A stretch of 64,000 bases of DNA from Chitinophagales bacterium. Its GTDB lineage: Bacteria; Bacteroidota; Bacteroidia; Chitinophagales; LD1. This document shows, in pieces, positions 8,448-18,039 of the stretch. Numbering within the stretch: the stretch's first letter is position 1; each line of letters opens with the position of its first letter. The stretch is from the NCBI GenBank assembly GCA_019638515.1, contig JAHBTS010000008.1:1-64000 (forward strand). Direction: 5' to 3'. The position numbers were made by a program, and so were the translations under genes. The notes under the pieces are model-generated. The model was not told the origin of the DNA and searched no databases. It worked only from the letters and a program-made list of their open reading frames with translations.

Positions 8448-9275
8448 ATGAAGAAGGCCTTCGCACTGTTTTTATTGTTTAATAGTGTATTGGCGCTGCA
8501 AGCTCAGTTTCATGAGTTTGGGGCGTTTGCTGGCTTTGCGCATTATTTTGGCGATTTAAATCCTCAGTTTAGTTTTGCCATGCCACGTCCTGCCGGAGGA
8601 ATTTTTTATCGCTACAATATAAAAAAACGGGGAGCATACCGTGCTTCATTTAATTATGGAATGCTGGAATTTCGCGATGATGCCACTAAAATTCCGGCTA
8701 ACATTCAACGCAATCTTTCGTTTAGAACTAACATCGTAGAAATTACTAACCTTATTGAATTTAATTTTTTGGAGTACGATAAAACCAAGAAAAAGAAATG
8801 GTTTACGCCTTATCTTGCCACAGGTTTTACGCTTTTCTTTTTTAATCCTGAGGCCAATTACAAAGGCAAATGGGTTTATTTGCAGCCATTGGGAACCGAG
8901 GGGCAAAACGACCCTGATTATTCCGGAGTGAAAAAGTATAAGCTCTATAATTTTTCTATACCGGCAGTTTTTGGTTTTAAGTTTTCGGTACAGAATTGGA
9001 ATTTGGCAATAGAAGGTGGTTGGCGACAAACGTTTACCGATTACATAGATGATGTAAGCGGGCTTTACCCGGGTTACGCATCACTGCCCGGTGGATCAAA
9101 AGGCTTTGCTGCGCAGCTTTCAGATCGCTCGAGAGAACGGGGAATTGAGCCTATTGGCAAACCCGGCACACAACGTGGCGAAAGCCCCAAAACAGATGCT
9201 TATTTATTTGCAGGTATTACCGTGAGTTATACAATTATGCGCATTCAATGTCCAAAACCTTTTAGCACCCGATAA
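8448..9275 (+). CDS. DUF6089-type outer-membrane beta-barrel protein
   Basis: A 275-residue protein starting at ATG 8448, which opens the signal peptide (MKKAFALFLLFNSVLALQAQ). The mature region starts FHEFGAFAGFAHYFGDLNP, the recognised opening of the Bacteroidota family placed before uppS and bamA, and then alternates amphipathic strands rich in aromatic residues (for example WFTPYLATGFTLFFF and YNFSIPAVFGFKFSV), ending with the strand AYLFAGITVSYTIMRIQCPK. It is likely a small outer-membrane barrel. Family role is unknown; its fixed position next to uppS and bamA points to envelope assembly. A 139-base gap without a gene separates it from uppS. Confidence 0.87.
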   Translation: MKKAFALFLLFNSVLALQAQFHEFGAFAGFAHYFGDLNPQFSFAMPRPAGGIFYRYNIKKRGAYRASFNYGMLEFRDDATKIPANIQRNLSFRTNIVEITNLIEFNFLEYDKTKKKKWFTPYLATGFTLFFFNPEANYKGKWVYLQPLGTEGQNDPDYSGVKKYKLYNFSIPAVFGFKFSVQNWNLAIEGGWRQTFTDYIDDVSGLYPGYASLPGGSKGFAAQLSDRSRERGIEPIGKPGTQRGESPKTDAYLFAGITVSYTIMRIQCPKPFSTR

Positions 9276-9414
9276 TTATTATAGATTTATGATGGCAGAT
9301 GGCAGCAATAAGATAAAAAACAACAGCAGAGGCAGTGTGGATACCAATCCTGCTTTGTTTTCTTTTTGCGATTGCTTACCCTGTTTTCTGTTTTTTTGAT
9401 TTCTAAATTAACCA

Positions 9415-10170
9415 ATGAGCGATTTAAAGGAACAAATTGATATTACTAATCTGCCAAAGCACATAGCCATTATTATGGATGGCAATGGGCGCTGGGCAAA
9501 GCAGCAGGGAAAGCATCGTGTGTTTGGGCACAGCAATGGCGTAAAGGCCGTTCGCGAAACGTCTGAAACTTGTGCAGAATTAGGCGTAAAACATTTAACG
9601 CTCTATGCTTTTAGTACCGAAAATTGGAATCGCCCGCAAGAAGAAGTAGGCGCTCTTATGGAATTGCTGTTAAAAACTGTGAGGTTAGAGATAAAAACGC
9701 TGATGAAAAATGATATTCGCCTCCGCGCAATTGGTAACTTAGAAGCTTTGCCTAAGGCTACGCTTCGCGAGTTGAACGATGCTATTGAAAAAACAGCGGG
9801 CAATAAACGAATGGATTTAATTTTAGCTTTAAGTTACAGCGGAAAAAGTGAACTCACTAAGGCCATGCAACACATTTCGAGTGATGTAGTTGCCGGGAAA
9901 CTTCAAGTAAGCGATATTACCGAAAGCTTGGTGAACCAATATTTATATACAAGTAATATTCCGGATCCGGAATTACTAATTCGCACCAGTGGCGAAAAAA
10001 GAATAAGCAACTTCCTGCTTTGGCAGTTGGCTTATTCTGAATTGTATTTTACCGATTTATTTTGGCCGGATTTCAATAAACAAGAATTATACAAAGCCAT
10101 TTTAGATTACCAGCAACGCCAACGTAGATTTGGCAAAACCGGAGAACAAATTCAATCACAAACTGCTTAA
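9415..10170 (+). CDS. uppS: isoprenyl (undecaprenyl) diphosphate synthase
   Basis: A 251-residue cis-prenyltransferase that condenses isopentenyl diphosphate onto farnesyl diphosphate to make the C55 carrier lipid for peptidoglycan and LPS sugars. The signature is complete: catalytic Asp22 in IAIIMDGNGRWAKQ, the FSTENWNRP motif near residue 65, and RTSGEKRISNFLLWQLAYSE near residue 192, ending in a basic YQQRQRRFG tail. ATG 9415 is the only sensible start. It is followed within 30 bases by bamA, as in most Bacteroidota. Confidence 0.97.
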   Translation: MSDLKEQIDITNLPKHIAIIMDGNGRWAKQQGKHRVFGHSNGVKAVRETSETCAELGVKHLTLYAFSTENWNRPQEEVGALMELLLKTVRLEIKTLMKNDIRLRAIGNLEALPKATLRELNDAIEKTAGNKRMDLILALSYSGKSELTKAMQHISSDVVAGKLQVSDITESLVNQYLYTSNIPDPELLIRTSGEKRISNFLLWQLAYSELYFTDLFWPDFNKQELYKAILDYQQRQRRFGKTGEQIQSQTA

Positions 10171-10196
10171 ATAAGATATTGAGCGTTACGAATAGT

Positions 10197-12860
10197 ATGT
10201 TGAAATTTTTTAAGCAATTTATATTGAATAACAGTAGGCAATTATTGCTAATACTGTGGTGTTGCATACTGCTTTTTCCGGCAGTTACATTTGCACAATC
10301 GCAGCATGTAGATTTTAGTAAATCTGCCGAATTAGAAATTCAAGAAATAAAAGTTGAAGGCACTAAATACTTAGACGAAAGAATATTGGTTACACTTTCG
10401 GCATTGCGTGTAGGCGATAAAATTAAAGTGCCGGGCGAAAGTATTTCAAAAGCCATTAAAAACCTTTGGAAGCAGCGCTTATTTACATTTGTTTCCATAA
10501 AGATAACCAAACAAGAAAAAGACAAAGTTTGGTTGCTCATAAAAGTAGAAGAAAGGCCGCGTATTTCGCGCTACACCATTAAAGGCGTAAAGTCGGGTGA
10601 TTTAGAAGAAGTGCGCAAAAAAATAGATCTGCGAGCCGGTAGTATTTTAACCGAAAGCGTAAAAGCGCAAGCTGCCAATGCACTAAAAACATACTTTATA
10701 GATAAAGGCTACTTGAACACAACTGTAGAAGTTACCGAAAAGCGCGATTCGCTTATTCCCAATAGCGTAAAGGTAGAACTTTGGGTAGATAAAGGACAGC
10801 GTGTAAAAATCAACTACATCACCTTCGATGGCGTGCAAAGCGTTACCGCCAACCGCTTGCGCAGAGCCATGAAAGAAACTAAAGAAAAGGTAAAGTTTGA
10901 TTTAGATGAAATACTAAACTTTAGGAAAAATATTAAAGACAGTATTTGGCGCAAACATCCATATAAATTGCTGGAATTATCGCCTATGCGTATTTACGAA
11001 TATGTAGATAGATACACCAACTTGAACTTCTTTAAAAGTTCAAAATTTAAGCGTAAAGAGTACGAAGACGATAAACGGAAAATTATTGAATATTACAACT
11101 CACAAGGTTTTCGCGATGCCGCCATCGTAACAGATTCGGTGTACTTAACCGATTCGCGCAATTTAAATATTGATATTAGTGTAGATGAAGGAAAACGCTA
11201 CTATTTCAGAAATATATATTTGAATGGAAACACTAAGTATTCCGACTCATTAATTTACCGAATCGTAAATATTAAAAAGGGCGAAATCTACAATCAAAAA
11301 CTGTTAGATGAAAAATTATTCATGAGCCAAAACGGTGGCGATTTAAGTTCACTTTACATGGATGACGGCTATTTGTTTTTTAGCGTAACACCAATGGAAG
11401 TAAAAATTGATGACGATTCTATTGATGTGGAATTGCGTATAAACGAGGGGCCACAGGCAACCATAAAAGATGTACGCATTCTAGGAAATACCAAAACCAA
11501 CGAAAGAGTAATTAGGCGCGAACTATACACATTGCCGGGTAATAAATTTAGCAGGAGCGACCTCTTGCGCTCACAAAGGCAAATTGTGAATTTGGGATAT
11601 TTCGATCCGCAACAGTTAGATATGGTGCCCATTCCCAATCCTGAAAAAGGAACGGTGGATATAGAATATCGAGTTACCGAAAAGCCATCGGATCAATTAG
11701 AACTCTCGGCAGGGTGGGGCGGAAGACAGAGCCAAGGCGGAGGCTTGGTTGGTACACTAGGCTTAACGTTCACCAATTTCTCATTAAGGAATATGTTTAA
11801 GAAAAAGGCATGGAATCCTTTGCCATCGGGCGATGGGCAGCGTTTAAGTGTGCGCGTGCAAAGCACCGGAGCACGTAGCCAGTTCTATACCGTATCGTTT
11901 ACCGAGCCTTGGTTGGGCGGTAAAAAGCCACAATCGCTTACGCTTAGTTTTAATAGAACAAGGCTTAATAATTTAGATCTGAACTATAAGATCGATGGTA
12001 AGTATATTGCCACTGCTGCCACCATTGCATTTGGCACACGATTAAAGAAACCAGATGATTTCTTTACAGCAGAAGTTGCCATGACTTTTCAACGCTATGA
12101 ATTAACCAACTACCCTAACTCTTTCTTTATTTTCCAAGAAGGAAAGGCAAACAACTTGAGTTTCTCTTTCAACCTTTCAAGAAATTCAATAGATGCGCCT
12201 CTTTACCCAACACGCGGTGCATTGTTTGATTTTACGGTGAGTGCCACACTGCCATATTCACTCATGTTTCCGGGTAGAAAAAACATAGACTACAGCAATC
12301 CCGATTTGCCCAACTCTTCGCGCTACAATTGGATAGAATACCACAAGTGGAAATTTAAAGTAGATTGGTATTTGCCTATTTGGAAAAATTTGGTGCTAAA
12401 AACAAGTGCCAAATTGGGATTCTTGGGGTTGTATAATAGCAATATTGGCTATTCTCCATTTGAACGTTTTGAGTTAGGGGGCGATGGCATTTCTAACGCT
12501 CAAATTTTAGGTAGAGATATTATTAGCTTACGCGGTTATCCGGTAATATCGCCAAGTGGCGGTGCTCCGGTGTACAATAAATTCTCTATGGAGTTAAGGT
12601 ACCCGATTTCACTAAATCCTTCGGCAACCATTTATGCCTTAGCCTTTTTCGATGGTGGGAACTATTGGATGAATATAAAAGATTACCGTCCTTACGATTT
12701 AAGAAAGAGTGCCGGATTGGGTGTGCGCGTATTCTTACCAATGTTTGGCTTACTCGGTTTCGATTACGGTATCGGTTGGGATAAAACACCGAAGGGTGGA
12801 AACAATATCTTCAGCAAGTACGGTGAGTTTAGAATTGTACTTGGATTTGAACCGGAATAG
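10197..12860 (+). CDS. bamA: outer membrane protein assembly factor BamA
   Basis: An 887-residue Omp85-family protein, the core of the machine that inserts beta-barrels into the outer membrane. From ATG 10197 it has a signal peptide ending in TFAQS. POTRA domains follow over roughly residues 35-470, seen as repeated patterns such as IQEIKVEGTKYLDERIL, VKINYITFDGVQSVTANRLRRAMKE and ATIKDVRILGNTKTNERVIRRELY. The barrel then runs to the C-terminal GLGFEPE-like strand, with the conserved LRGYPV loop motif near residue 780. An in-frame TTG at 10179 would add six residues before the signal peptide and is less likely. Operon with uppS. Confidence 0.97.
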   Translation: MLKFFKQFILNNSRQLLLILWCCILLFPAVTFAQSQHVDFSKSAELEIQEIKVEGTKYLDERILVTLSALRVGDKIKVPGESISKAIKNLWKQRLFTFVSIKITKQEKDKVWLLIKVEERPRISRYTIKGVKSGDLEEVRKKIDLRAGSILTESVKAQAANALKTYFIDKGYLNTTVEVTEKRDSLIPNSVKVELWVDKGQRVKINYITFDGVQSVTANRLRRAMKETKEKVKFDLDEILNFRKNIKDSIWRKHPYKLLELSPMRIYEYVDRYTNLNFFKSSKFKRKEYEDDKRKIIEYYNSQGFRDAAIVTDSVYLTDSRNLNIDISVDEGKRYYFRNIYLNGNTKYSDSLIYRIVNIKKGEIYNQKLLDEKLFMSQNGGDLSSLYMDDGYLFFSVTPMEVKIDDDSIDVELRINEGPQATIKDVRILGNTKTNERVIRRELYTLPGNKFSRSDLLRSQRQIVNLGYFDPQQLDMVPIPNPEKGTVDIEYRVTEKPSDQLELSAGWGGRQSQGGGLVGTLGLTFTNFSLRNMFKKKAWNPLPSGDGQRLSVRVQSTGARSQFYTVSFTEPWLGGKKPQSLTLSFNRTRLNNLDLNYKIDGKYIATAATIAFGTRLKKPDDFFTAEVAMTFQRYELTNYPNSFFIFQEGKANNLSFSFNLSRNSIDAPLYPTRGALFDFTVSATLPYSLMFPGRKNIDYSNPDLPNSSRYNWIEYHKWKFKVDWYLPIWKNLVLKTSAKLGFLGLYNSNIGYSPFERFELGGDGISNAQILGRDIISLRGYPVISPSGGAPVYNKFSMELRYPISLNPSATIYALAFFDGGNYWMNIKDYRPYDLRKSAGLGVRVFLPMFGLLGFDYGIGWDKTPKGGNNIFSKYGEFRIVLGFEPE

Positions 12861-12920
12861 TTTTGGCTTTTCAAAAAAAGCTGTTTACCTTCCGAATCTT
12901 CATTCACTAAAAGAAAATTT

Positions 12921-13427
12921 ATGACCTATCCAATTAACTGGCTGGTGGTGTTTGGTTCGGCAATAGTGCCTATTGTTGTTGGCTTTATATGGTATCATCC
13001 AAAAGTATTTGGCAATATATGGATGAAAGAAAGCGGTACAATGCCCGATGCACCTAATAAATCCAACATGGGAATTGTGTTTGGTGCAACAGTTTTTTTG
13101 TCGCTTATGCTGGCCGCAGCATTGGTGTTTGCAGTGGTACATCAATTGCATATTTTTTCAACCGTAATGGGCAATCCCGAACTGCAAGATCCCAATTCGG
13201 AGTTAAATACTTTACTCAAAACACTTATTGAAAAATATGGGCAAAATTTCCGCACCTTTAAGCATGGAGCCTTGCACGGGTCAATGGCGGGCTTTACCAT
13301 GGCGCTGCCCATTGTTGCCATCAATGCTTTGTTTGAAAGAAAGAGCGCCAAATATATTTTCATAACTGCCGGGTATTGGATTGTAACATTTACATTGATG
13401 GGCGGTATTATTTGTGGTTTTGCATAA
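12921..13427 (+). CDS. DUF1761 membrane protein
   Basis: A 168-residue inner-membrane protein with four hydrophobic segments (about residues 7-24, 52-74, 118-136 and 146-166). The N-terminal NWLVVFGSAIVPIVVGFIWYHPKVFGNIWMKESG is typical of DUF1761, and the central GALHGSMAGFTMALPIVAIN matches the third helix. Function of the family is unknown. ATG 12921 follows a purine-rich stretch. It ends one base before the methyltransferase start, suggesting a shared transcript. Confidence 0.85.
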   Translation: MTYPINWLVVFGSAIVPIVVGFIWYHPKVFGNIWMKESGTMPDAPNKSNMGIVFGATVFLSLMLAAALVFAVVHQLHIFSTVMGNPELQDPNSELNTLLKTLIEKYGQNFRTFKHGALHGSMAGFTMALPIVAINALFERKSAKYIFITAGYWIVTFTLMGGIICGFA

Positions 13428-13428
13428 G

Positions 13429-14079
13429 ATGGCTTTCAGCAATTTAAAATGGCGTGTAGCGCAGTTTTTTGAATTATGGTGGTGGCGTTTTTATTTTAAA
13501 AACAAGCAAAAACACACTTACCTCGAATGGAAAAAAAAGTATTGGGAAAGCGTATTTAAAAAAGTAGAATCGGTATTGCACATTCAGCCTCAGCAACAAA
13601 TTTTGGAGTTGGGATGCGGTCCAGCAGGATGTTTCATTTTTCTGAATAAAAATAAAATAACAGCAGTAGATCCATTGCTGTTGGCTTACGAGCAGAAGTT
13701 GCCATTTTTCAACCCGAAAGAATATGGACATGTAACTTTTGTACCTGCATCTATTGAAGCGGCATCTATTCACCATAGTTTTGATGTGGTACTTTGCTTC
13801 AATGCTATAAACCATGTGCGCGATATTCAACTTTGTTTAAAGCGCTTGTATAGTTGGGTAAAGCCGGGCGGTAGAGTACTGCTCTCGGTGGATGCGCATC
13901 GCCACAGTATGTTGAAGCGTGTTTTTGCAACTATTCCGGGCGATATTTTACATCCACATCAATACACATTGCAGGAGTACGAAACATTGTGCAGTATGGT
14001 CGGTTTACACAAAGAAACTGTTGTACTGCTAAAGCAGGAATCTATTTTTTCGCATTACTTGTTGGTGCTATCAAAATAA
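13429..14079 (+). CDS. class I SAM-dependent methyltransferase
   Basis: A 216-residue protein. The SAM-binding motif I is ILELGCGPAGCFIFL (LGCGPAG at residues 61-67), motif II is the acidic end in ITAVDPLLLAY, and the post-motif region FDVVLCFNAINHVRDIQLCLKRLYSWVKPGG at about 115-146 is that of small-molecule methyltransferases of the Methyltransf_11 type. The N-terminus (residues 1-30) is very rich in Trp, Phe and basic residues (FELWWWRFYFKNKQK), which might touch the membrane. The substrate is unknown. Start ATG 13429 lies two bases after the DUF1761 stop. Confidence 0.85.
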   Translation: MAFSNLKWRVAQFFELWWWRFYFKNKQKHTYLEWKKKYWESVFKKVESVLHIQPQQQILELGCGPAGCFIFLNKNKITAVDPLLLAYEQKLPFFNPKEYGHVTFVPASIEAASIHHSFDVVLCFNAINHVRDIQLCLKRLYSWVKPGGRVLLSVDAHRHSMLKRVFATIPGDILHPHQYTLQEYETLCSMVGLHKETVVLLKQESIFSHYLLVLSK

Positions 14080-14154
14080 GTAGTTGCTGAGGTGGTTTTG
14101 CAGTAATTTTTTGGTTGAATTATTTTTTTTGAAAAACTTTTTTTGGGTTAGTAC

Positions 14155-14184
14155 TTGTAGAAATCTGAAAAGAATATACATTTG
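14155..14184 (+). promoter_or_regulatory. Bacteroidota-type promoter of tRNA-Val
   Basis: A perfect -7 element TACATTTG lies at 14177-14184, with TTG at 14155-14157 and a 19-base spacer. Transcription should start about six bases later, leaving roughly 10 bases before the tRNA. Confidence 0.7.
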
Positions 14185-14199
14185 CGCTCCCAATCGAGA

Positions 14200-14274
14200 G
14201 GGCGCATAGCTCAGTTGGTTCAGAGCATCTGCCTTACAAGCAGAGGGTCGGAGGTTCGAATCCTTCTGCGCCCA
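14200..14274 (+). tRNA. tRNA-Val (anticodon TAC)
   Basis: A complete 75-base cloverleaf: acceptor GGGCGCA paired with TGCGCCC, D arm GCTC...GAGC, anticodon stem TCTGC/GCAGA with loop CTTACAA giving anticodon TAC (reads GTA and probably other GTN), and a TTCGAAT T-loop. Discriminator A; CCA is not encoded. Confidence 0.98.
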
Positions 14275-14282
14275 CAAACAAA

Positions 14283-14301
14283 AAGCTACCTACAGGTAGC
14301 T
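14283..14301 (+). terminator. terminator of tRNA-Val
   Basis: An 8 bp stem AGCTACCT/AGGTAGCT with a two- to three-base loop is followed by TTTTTTT, nine bases after the tRNA end. Confidence 0.85.
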
Positions 14302-14354
14302 TTTTTTATTTTAATTGTTTAATCTGTTTCGCTATTTTAAAAATCAATATGTAC

Positions 14355-14690
14355 ATGAAGACTTTTTTTTCAGTGTTGGCGGTATTTGTAATGGTAATGG
14401 CATCAAGTTGCTCAAAAAAATGTACCACTTGCACTTTGCCAAGTAAAAAATGTGCTACGTGCGTAGTGCAAGGTGCTACGCAAAATCTATGCGAAGGTGA
14501 TATTCCCGGAGGTGTAAGTTTAGAGCAAGTAATGTTAGGAATAACATTGGCAGGCGGTAGTTGCACGCTCAACGATTCTTCGGCAGTAAAAGAAGAGAAG
14601 TTTTGCTGGAGCGATAACGCCAGTGAAAACACAGCTAAGTTAGGTAGAATAACTTTGGAAGATAAAGGCTATACCTGCGTAGAGAAGTAA
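14355..14690 (+). CDS. cysteine-rich small lipoprotein of unknown function
   Basis: A 111-residue protein with a lipoprotein leader ending ASSC. The mature part opens with a dense cysteine cluster (C-x3-C-x2-C, then K-K-C-x2-C) within about 20 residues, followed by four more cysteines spread to the C-terminus. The clustered CxxC pairs look like a rubredoxin- or zinc-ribbon-like site, unusual for a periplasmic lipoprotein; disulphides are the alternative. ATG 14355 is preferred over ATG 14349 because it gives a compact leader. I do not recognise a family. It stands alone between tRNA-Val and the lipid operon. Confidence 0.75.
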   Translation: MKTFFSVLAVFVMVMASSCSKKCTTCTLPSKKCATCVVQGATQNLCEGDIPGGVSLEQVMLGITLAGGSCTLNDSSAVKEEKFCWSDNASENTAKLGRITLEDKGYTCVEK

Positions 14691-14830
14691 TAAACCTAAG
14701 CCTGAGGTAAAGTAGTATTGTTTTTCTGGCAAGCAATGTTGTAGTGCACTAAAAGAAAACAGCACAAGCGATTGGGTTTTGTGGCAGCTTTCTTATTTTG
14801 CAGTTTATAGAATAAAAGCATTGCTAGTAA

Positions 14831-16486
14831 ATGGAAGATAGTATACAAGCTACCGAGAGTGATTGGTGGAAATGGGGCGATCCTGCAAAACGGAAAAAGC
14901 TCACACAATATCAAAAGTTGAAAACGCATTTTGAAACGCGTTTCACCACATCGTTCGATAACATAAATAATACGCCTGCGTATAAAATAGCAGTAGATTC
15001 ATCCGATGAGGTTGTTCAACTCTTCTCTCGGCATTTACCTTCTATAGAAATTAAAACCACTATAGATGCGCGCTTAAAAAAAGCTACCGGAAAGAGCTAC
15101 CCCGATTTGTTATCTGCCTTTTATCATAGCAACATTCACTTACCCGATGCAGTAATTTGCCCATCTTCGCCAAGCGAGGTGCAGCAAGTAATAGCGTGGG
15201 CAAGCGAGCATCGTATTGTAGTTGTTCCGTTTGGTGGTGGAAGTAATGTGGTAGGCGCATTTGCGCAAAAAGAAAAGACAACTAAGCATGTCGTGCTGGA
15301 TTTAAGTGCCTTAAACAGTGTAGTAAGCATAGATGAGGTAAACCATACCGCTGTTTTCGAGGCCGGTATTTATGGGCCGGAATTAGAACAGCATTTGAAT
15401 AAGAAGGGGTTTACACTTGGGCATTTCCCCCAATCGTTTGAATACTCTACTTTGGGAGGATGGATTGTAACACGCTCGGCAGGGCAGGAGTCTTCTTATT
15501 ATGGAAGGATCGAAGATATTGTTATAGCATTAAAGGTGGTTACACCTCAAGGCGAAATTTCTGCAGGTGCCTACGAAGGCGATGCGGAAGGTGTAAATAT
15601 TAAATCGCTTTTCTTTGGTTCCGAAGGCACCTTTGGCATAGTGGTAGAAGCGAAAGTGCGTATTCACCCATTGCCCCAAAGTAAAAAATGGGTAACGGCC
15701 GTTTTTCCTTCGTTTGAAAACGGGACACACGCTTTGCGCGAATTGATTCATGCGGGTTTGTATCCTTCGGTTGTGCGCTATTCAGATGAACAAGAAACGT
15801 TTTTTCTATCGCAATTATCGCACGAAGCACCTTCGGTATTTTCTAAATTGAAATCGTATTTCACCCAGATGGTTTTGAAGTTTAAGGGCATCGAAAAACC
15901 TTCTCTGATGATGCTGCGTTTTGATGGCGCCTCAGATGAAGCAGTGCAGAGATCGGCATTTGCTTCATCTGTAATAAAAAAATACAATGGCCTTTTAAGT
16001 GGCGAAAGTTTGGGTAAAAAATGGGAGTTGTCTAGATTTGGACTTCCTTACTTGCGCGATGATTTATTGGAGCGTGGTATTTTTGTTGATACTATGGAAA
16101 CCGTGCTTCCGTGGAATAAGATTGGCGCAATGAAGGCAGACCTACAGTTGAAATTGCAACAGTTACCGGCCTTTGGAAATGAAAAAGGGATACTGCTAGC
16201 ACACCTGTCGCATGTGTACACAGCTTCGAGCAGTATTTATTTTACGGTAATTACCAGGCAAGATAGCGTGCAACCACTGGCACAGTGGCAAGCAATTAAA
16301 ACTGTAGTTACGGATACCATTGTGGCGCATGGCGGGGCAGTGTCGCACCACCACAGTATTGGACGCGACCATCAAAAATGGTATGTGCAACAAACTGACA
16401 CACTTACACGTGAAGTGCTAAAGGCAATAAAGCATACACTCGATCCCAATACAATTTTAAATCCCGGAAAATTGTTTGATGAATAG
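14831..16486 (+). CDS. FAD-binding oxidase, alkyl-dihydroxyacetonephosphate synthase-like
   Basis: A 551-residue flavoprotein of the PCMH/vanillyl-alcohol-oxidase superfamily. The match to alkyl-DHAP synthase is detailed: a WWKWGDP opening, the FAD loop PFGGGSNV at residues 133-140, the stretch PQSFEYSTLGGWIVTRSAGQ near 202-221 followed by YYGRIEDIV, and a triple histidine HHHSIG at residues 506-511 where the enzyme has its catalytic HHH. That enzyme swaps the acyl group of 1-acyl-DHAP for a fatty alcohol, creating an ether lipid. It overlaps the glycerol-3-phosphate dehydrogenase gene by 8 bases. Whether this bacterial protein forms ether bonds is inference; other hydroxy-acid oxidation is possible. 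Confidence 0.87.
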   Translation: MEDSIQATESDWWKWGDPAKRKKLTQYQKLKTHFETRFTTSFDNINNTPAYKIAVDSSDEVVQLFSRHLPSIEIKTTIDARLKKATGKSYPDLLSAFYHSNIHLPDAVICPSSPSEVQQVIAWASEHRIVVVPFGGGSNVVGAFAQKEKTTKHVVLDLSALNSVVSIDEVNHTAVFEAGIYGPELEQHLNKKGFTLGHFPQSFEYSTLGGWIVTRSAGQESSYYGRIEDIVIALKVVTPQGEISAGAYEGDAEGVNIKSLFFGSEGTFGIVVEAKVRIHPLPQSKKWVTAVFPSFENGTHALRELIHAGLYPSVVRYSDEQETFFLSQLSHEAPSVFSKLKSYFTQMVLKFKGIEKPSLMMLRFDGASDEAVQRSAFASSVIKKYNGLLSGESLGKKWELSRFGLPYLRDDLLERGIFVDTMETVLPWNKIGAMKADLQLKLQQLPAFGNEKGILLAHLSHVYTASSSIYFTVITRQDSVQPLAQWQAIKTVVTDTIVAHGGAVSHHHSIGRDHQKWYVQQTDTLTREVLKAIKHTLDPNTILNPGKLFDE

Positions 16487-18035
16487 AGAGCAGCAAATAG
16501 CGCGCGCCCAAACAGAGCAATTTGATATTTGCATTATTGGTGGCGGCATTACGGGATCCGGTATTGCACATCATGCAGTTGCAAATGGCTATAAAGTATT
16601 GCTGTTAGAACGCGAAGATTTTGCTTATGGAACTAGTAGCCGCTCTTCAAAAATGATTCATGGTGGATTGCGGTATCTTAAAAATTTTCAGTTGCAATTG
16701 GTGCACGAAGCATTATTAGAGCGTGGCCATTTATTAGAGATGTATCCACATTTAGTAAAGCCCATTCCTTATGTTTTACCTTCGTATGGTTCCAAAATAA
16801 ATTTATGGGTTAAAAATATCGGGCTTAGTTTATATGATGCGCTGGCAGGAAAATCTGCTATTCCGCCTCATCGCTTACTTTCTGCCAAAGAAGTATTGCA
16901 GCACTTGCCCGGATTGAATGCTGCCAATCTTGCAGGTGGAATTATTTATTGGGATGCAAGTACCAACGATGCCAAGTTAGTACTTGAAGTAATTTCTACT
17001 GTTGCACAGCAAAGTGCGGTTGTGCTTAATTATTGTGGCGTAGTTGGCTTTAATCGGCAAGAAGATAGCATACAAGCCATACGCTGTAAAGATTTTGTTT
17101 CTGGTGAAATTTTTGAAGCAAAAGCAACAGTGTATGTAAATGCTGCCGGAGTTTGGACTGATGAAGTTTTGGGTATGCTAAGTGCCTCTGATACTTCTGT
17201 AATGAAGCCAAGCAAGGGAGTACATGTAGTAGTTGCAACTTCAAAAATGCCTAAAGATACAGTTGCCATTGTTGCTTCGGCCAATGGCGATGGGCGTTTG
17301 CTTTACAACTTGCCGTGGGAAAACAACTTAACCATTTTGGGGACTACCGATACAGATTTTTTGCACCCGCCCGATACGGTAAATGCTACACAAAAAGATG
17401 TGGATTATATATTACAATCGTTCAATAAAAGTTTTCCCTCTGCTCACCTCTCTTATAGCGATATTATTGCTGTGTACGCAGGTTTGCGGCCAATGCTTGC
17501 AGATGAGAAATCTTCTAATAGTTATGGTCGGTCGCGGGAGTATAAAATTTGGTGGAACGCTACTAATATGTTGAATATAGCCGGGGGCAAACTCACTTCG
17601 TTTCTTTCTATGGGCGCGCATTGCTTAGCTATAGCTAAAGAAAAATTAAACTCACCAGCTAAATTTGAAATACCTGTGGTGCATAGTACAGCAACTGTAT
17701 GGAGTTTACAATATGGAAAACAGGGTTGTTTTATAGATGCAATTATTCAAGAAGATAAAGCAGCAGCGCATAAAATTTCAGATGCTTACAGTTATTCAGT
17801 TGCAGAAATAATATTTTTTATCAGGCATCAGTTTGCTGTTACCTTAGATGATATTTTAACCCGCAGAACACATATTACTTATGCAATGAAAATGTGGGAC
17901 GAAACAATGGTGCAAACTATAGCCAAAATAATGGCAAAAGAATTAGGAAAAGATAATGCATGGATACACCTGCAAATAAGCAATTACCGTAGCCGATGGC
18001 AGCAGTACCATCCCGATTTTACATACCCAAATTAG
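16479..18035 (+). CDS. glycerol-3-phosphate dehydrogenase (FAD-dependent, GlpD/GlpA-like)
   Basis: A 518-residue flavoenzyme that oxidises sn-glycerol 3-phosphate to dihydroxyacetone phosphate at the inner membrane, passing electrons to quinone. The FAD loop GGGITGSGIA is at about residues 20-29, followed by the diagnostic DFAYGTSSRSSKMIHGGLRYL region (ends near residue 68); GLRPML and the C-terminal DAO_C-type domain (ITYAMKMWDETMVQTIAKIM) are also present. ATG 16479 overlaps the preceding gene by eight bases, and the next gene begins five bases after the stop. The context suggests it supplies DHAP for the neighbouring lipid enzymes, beyond glycerol use. Confidence 0.92.
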   Translation: MNREQQIARAQTEQFDICIIGGGITGSGIAHHAVANGYKVLLLEREDFAYGTSSRSSKMIHGGLRYLKNFQLQLVHEALLERGHLLEMYPHLVKPIPYVLPSYGSKINLWVKNIGLSLYDALAGKSAIPPHRLLSAKEVLQHLPGLNAANLAGGIIYWDASTNDAKLVLEVISTVAQQSAVVLNYCGVVGFNRQEDSIQAIRCKDFVSGEIFEAKATVYVNAAGVWTDEVLGMLSASDTSVMKPSKGVHVVVATSKMPKDTVAIVASANGDGRLLYNLPWENNLTILGTTDTDFLHPPDTVNATQKDVDYILQSFNKSFPSAHLSYSDIIAVYAGLRPMLADEKSSNSYGRSREYKIWWNATNMLNIAGGKLTSFLSMGAHCLAIAKEKLNSPAKFEIPVVHSTATVWSLQYGKQGCFIDAIIQEDKAAAHKISDAYSYSVAEIIFFIRHQFAVTLDDILTRRTHITYAMKMWDETMVQTIAKIMAKELGKDNAWIHLQISNYRSRWQQYHPDFTYPN

Positions 18036-18039
18036 CAGT

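Noticed and set aside
14071-14277. Open frame of 68 codons on the minus strand
   Set aside because: It covers the whole tRNA-Val gene in antisense, a common artefact of tRNA sequence.
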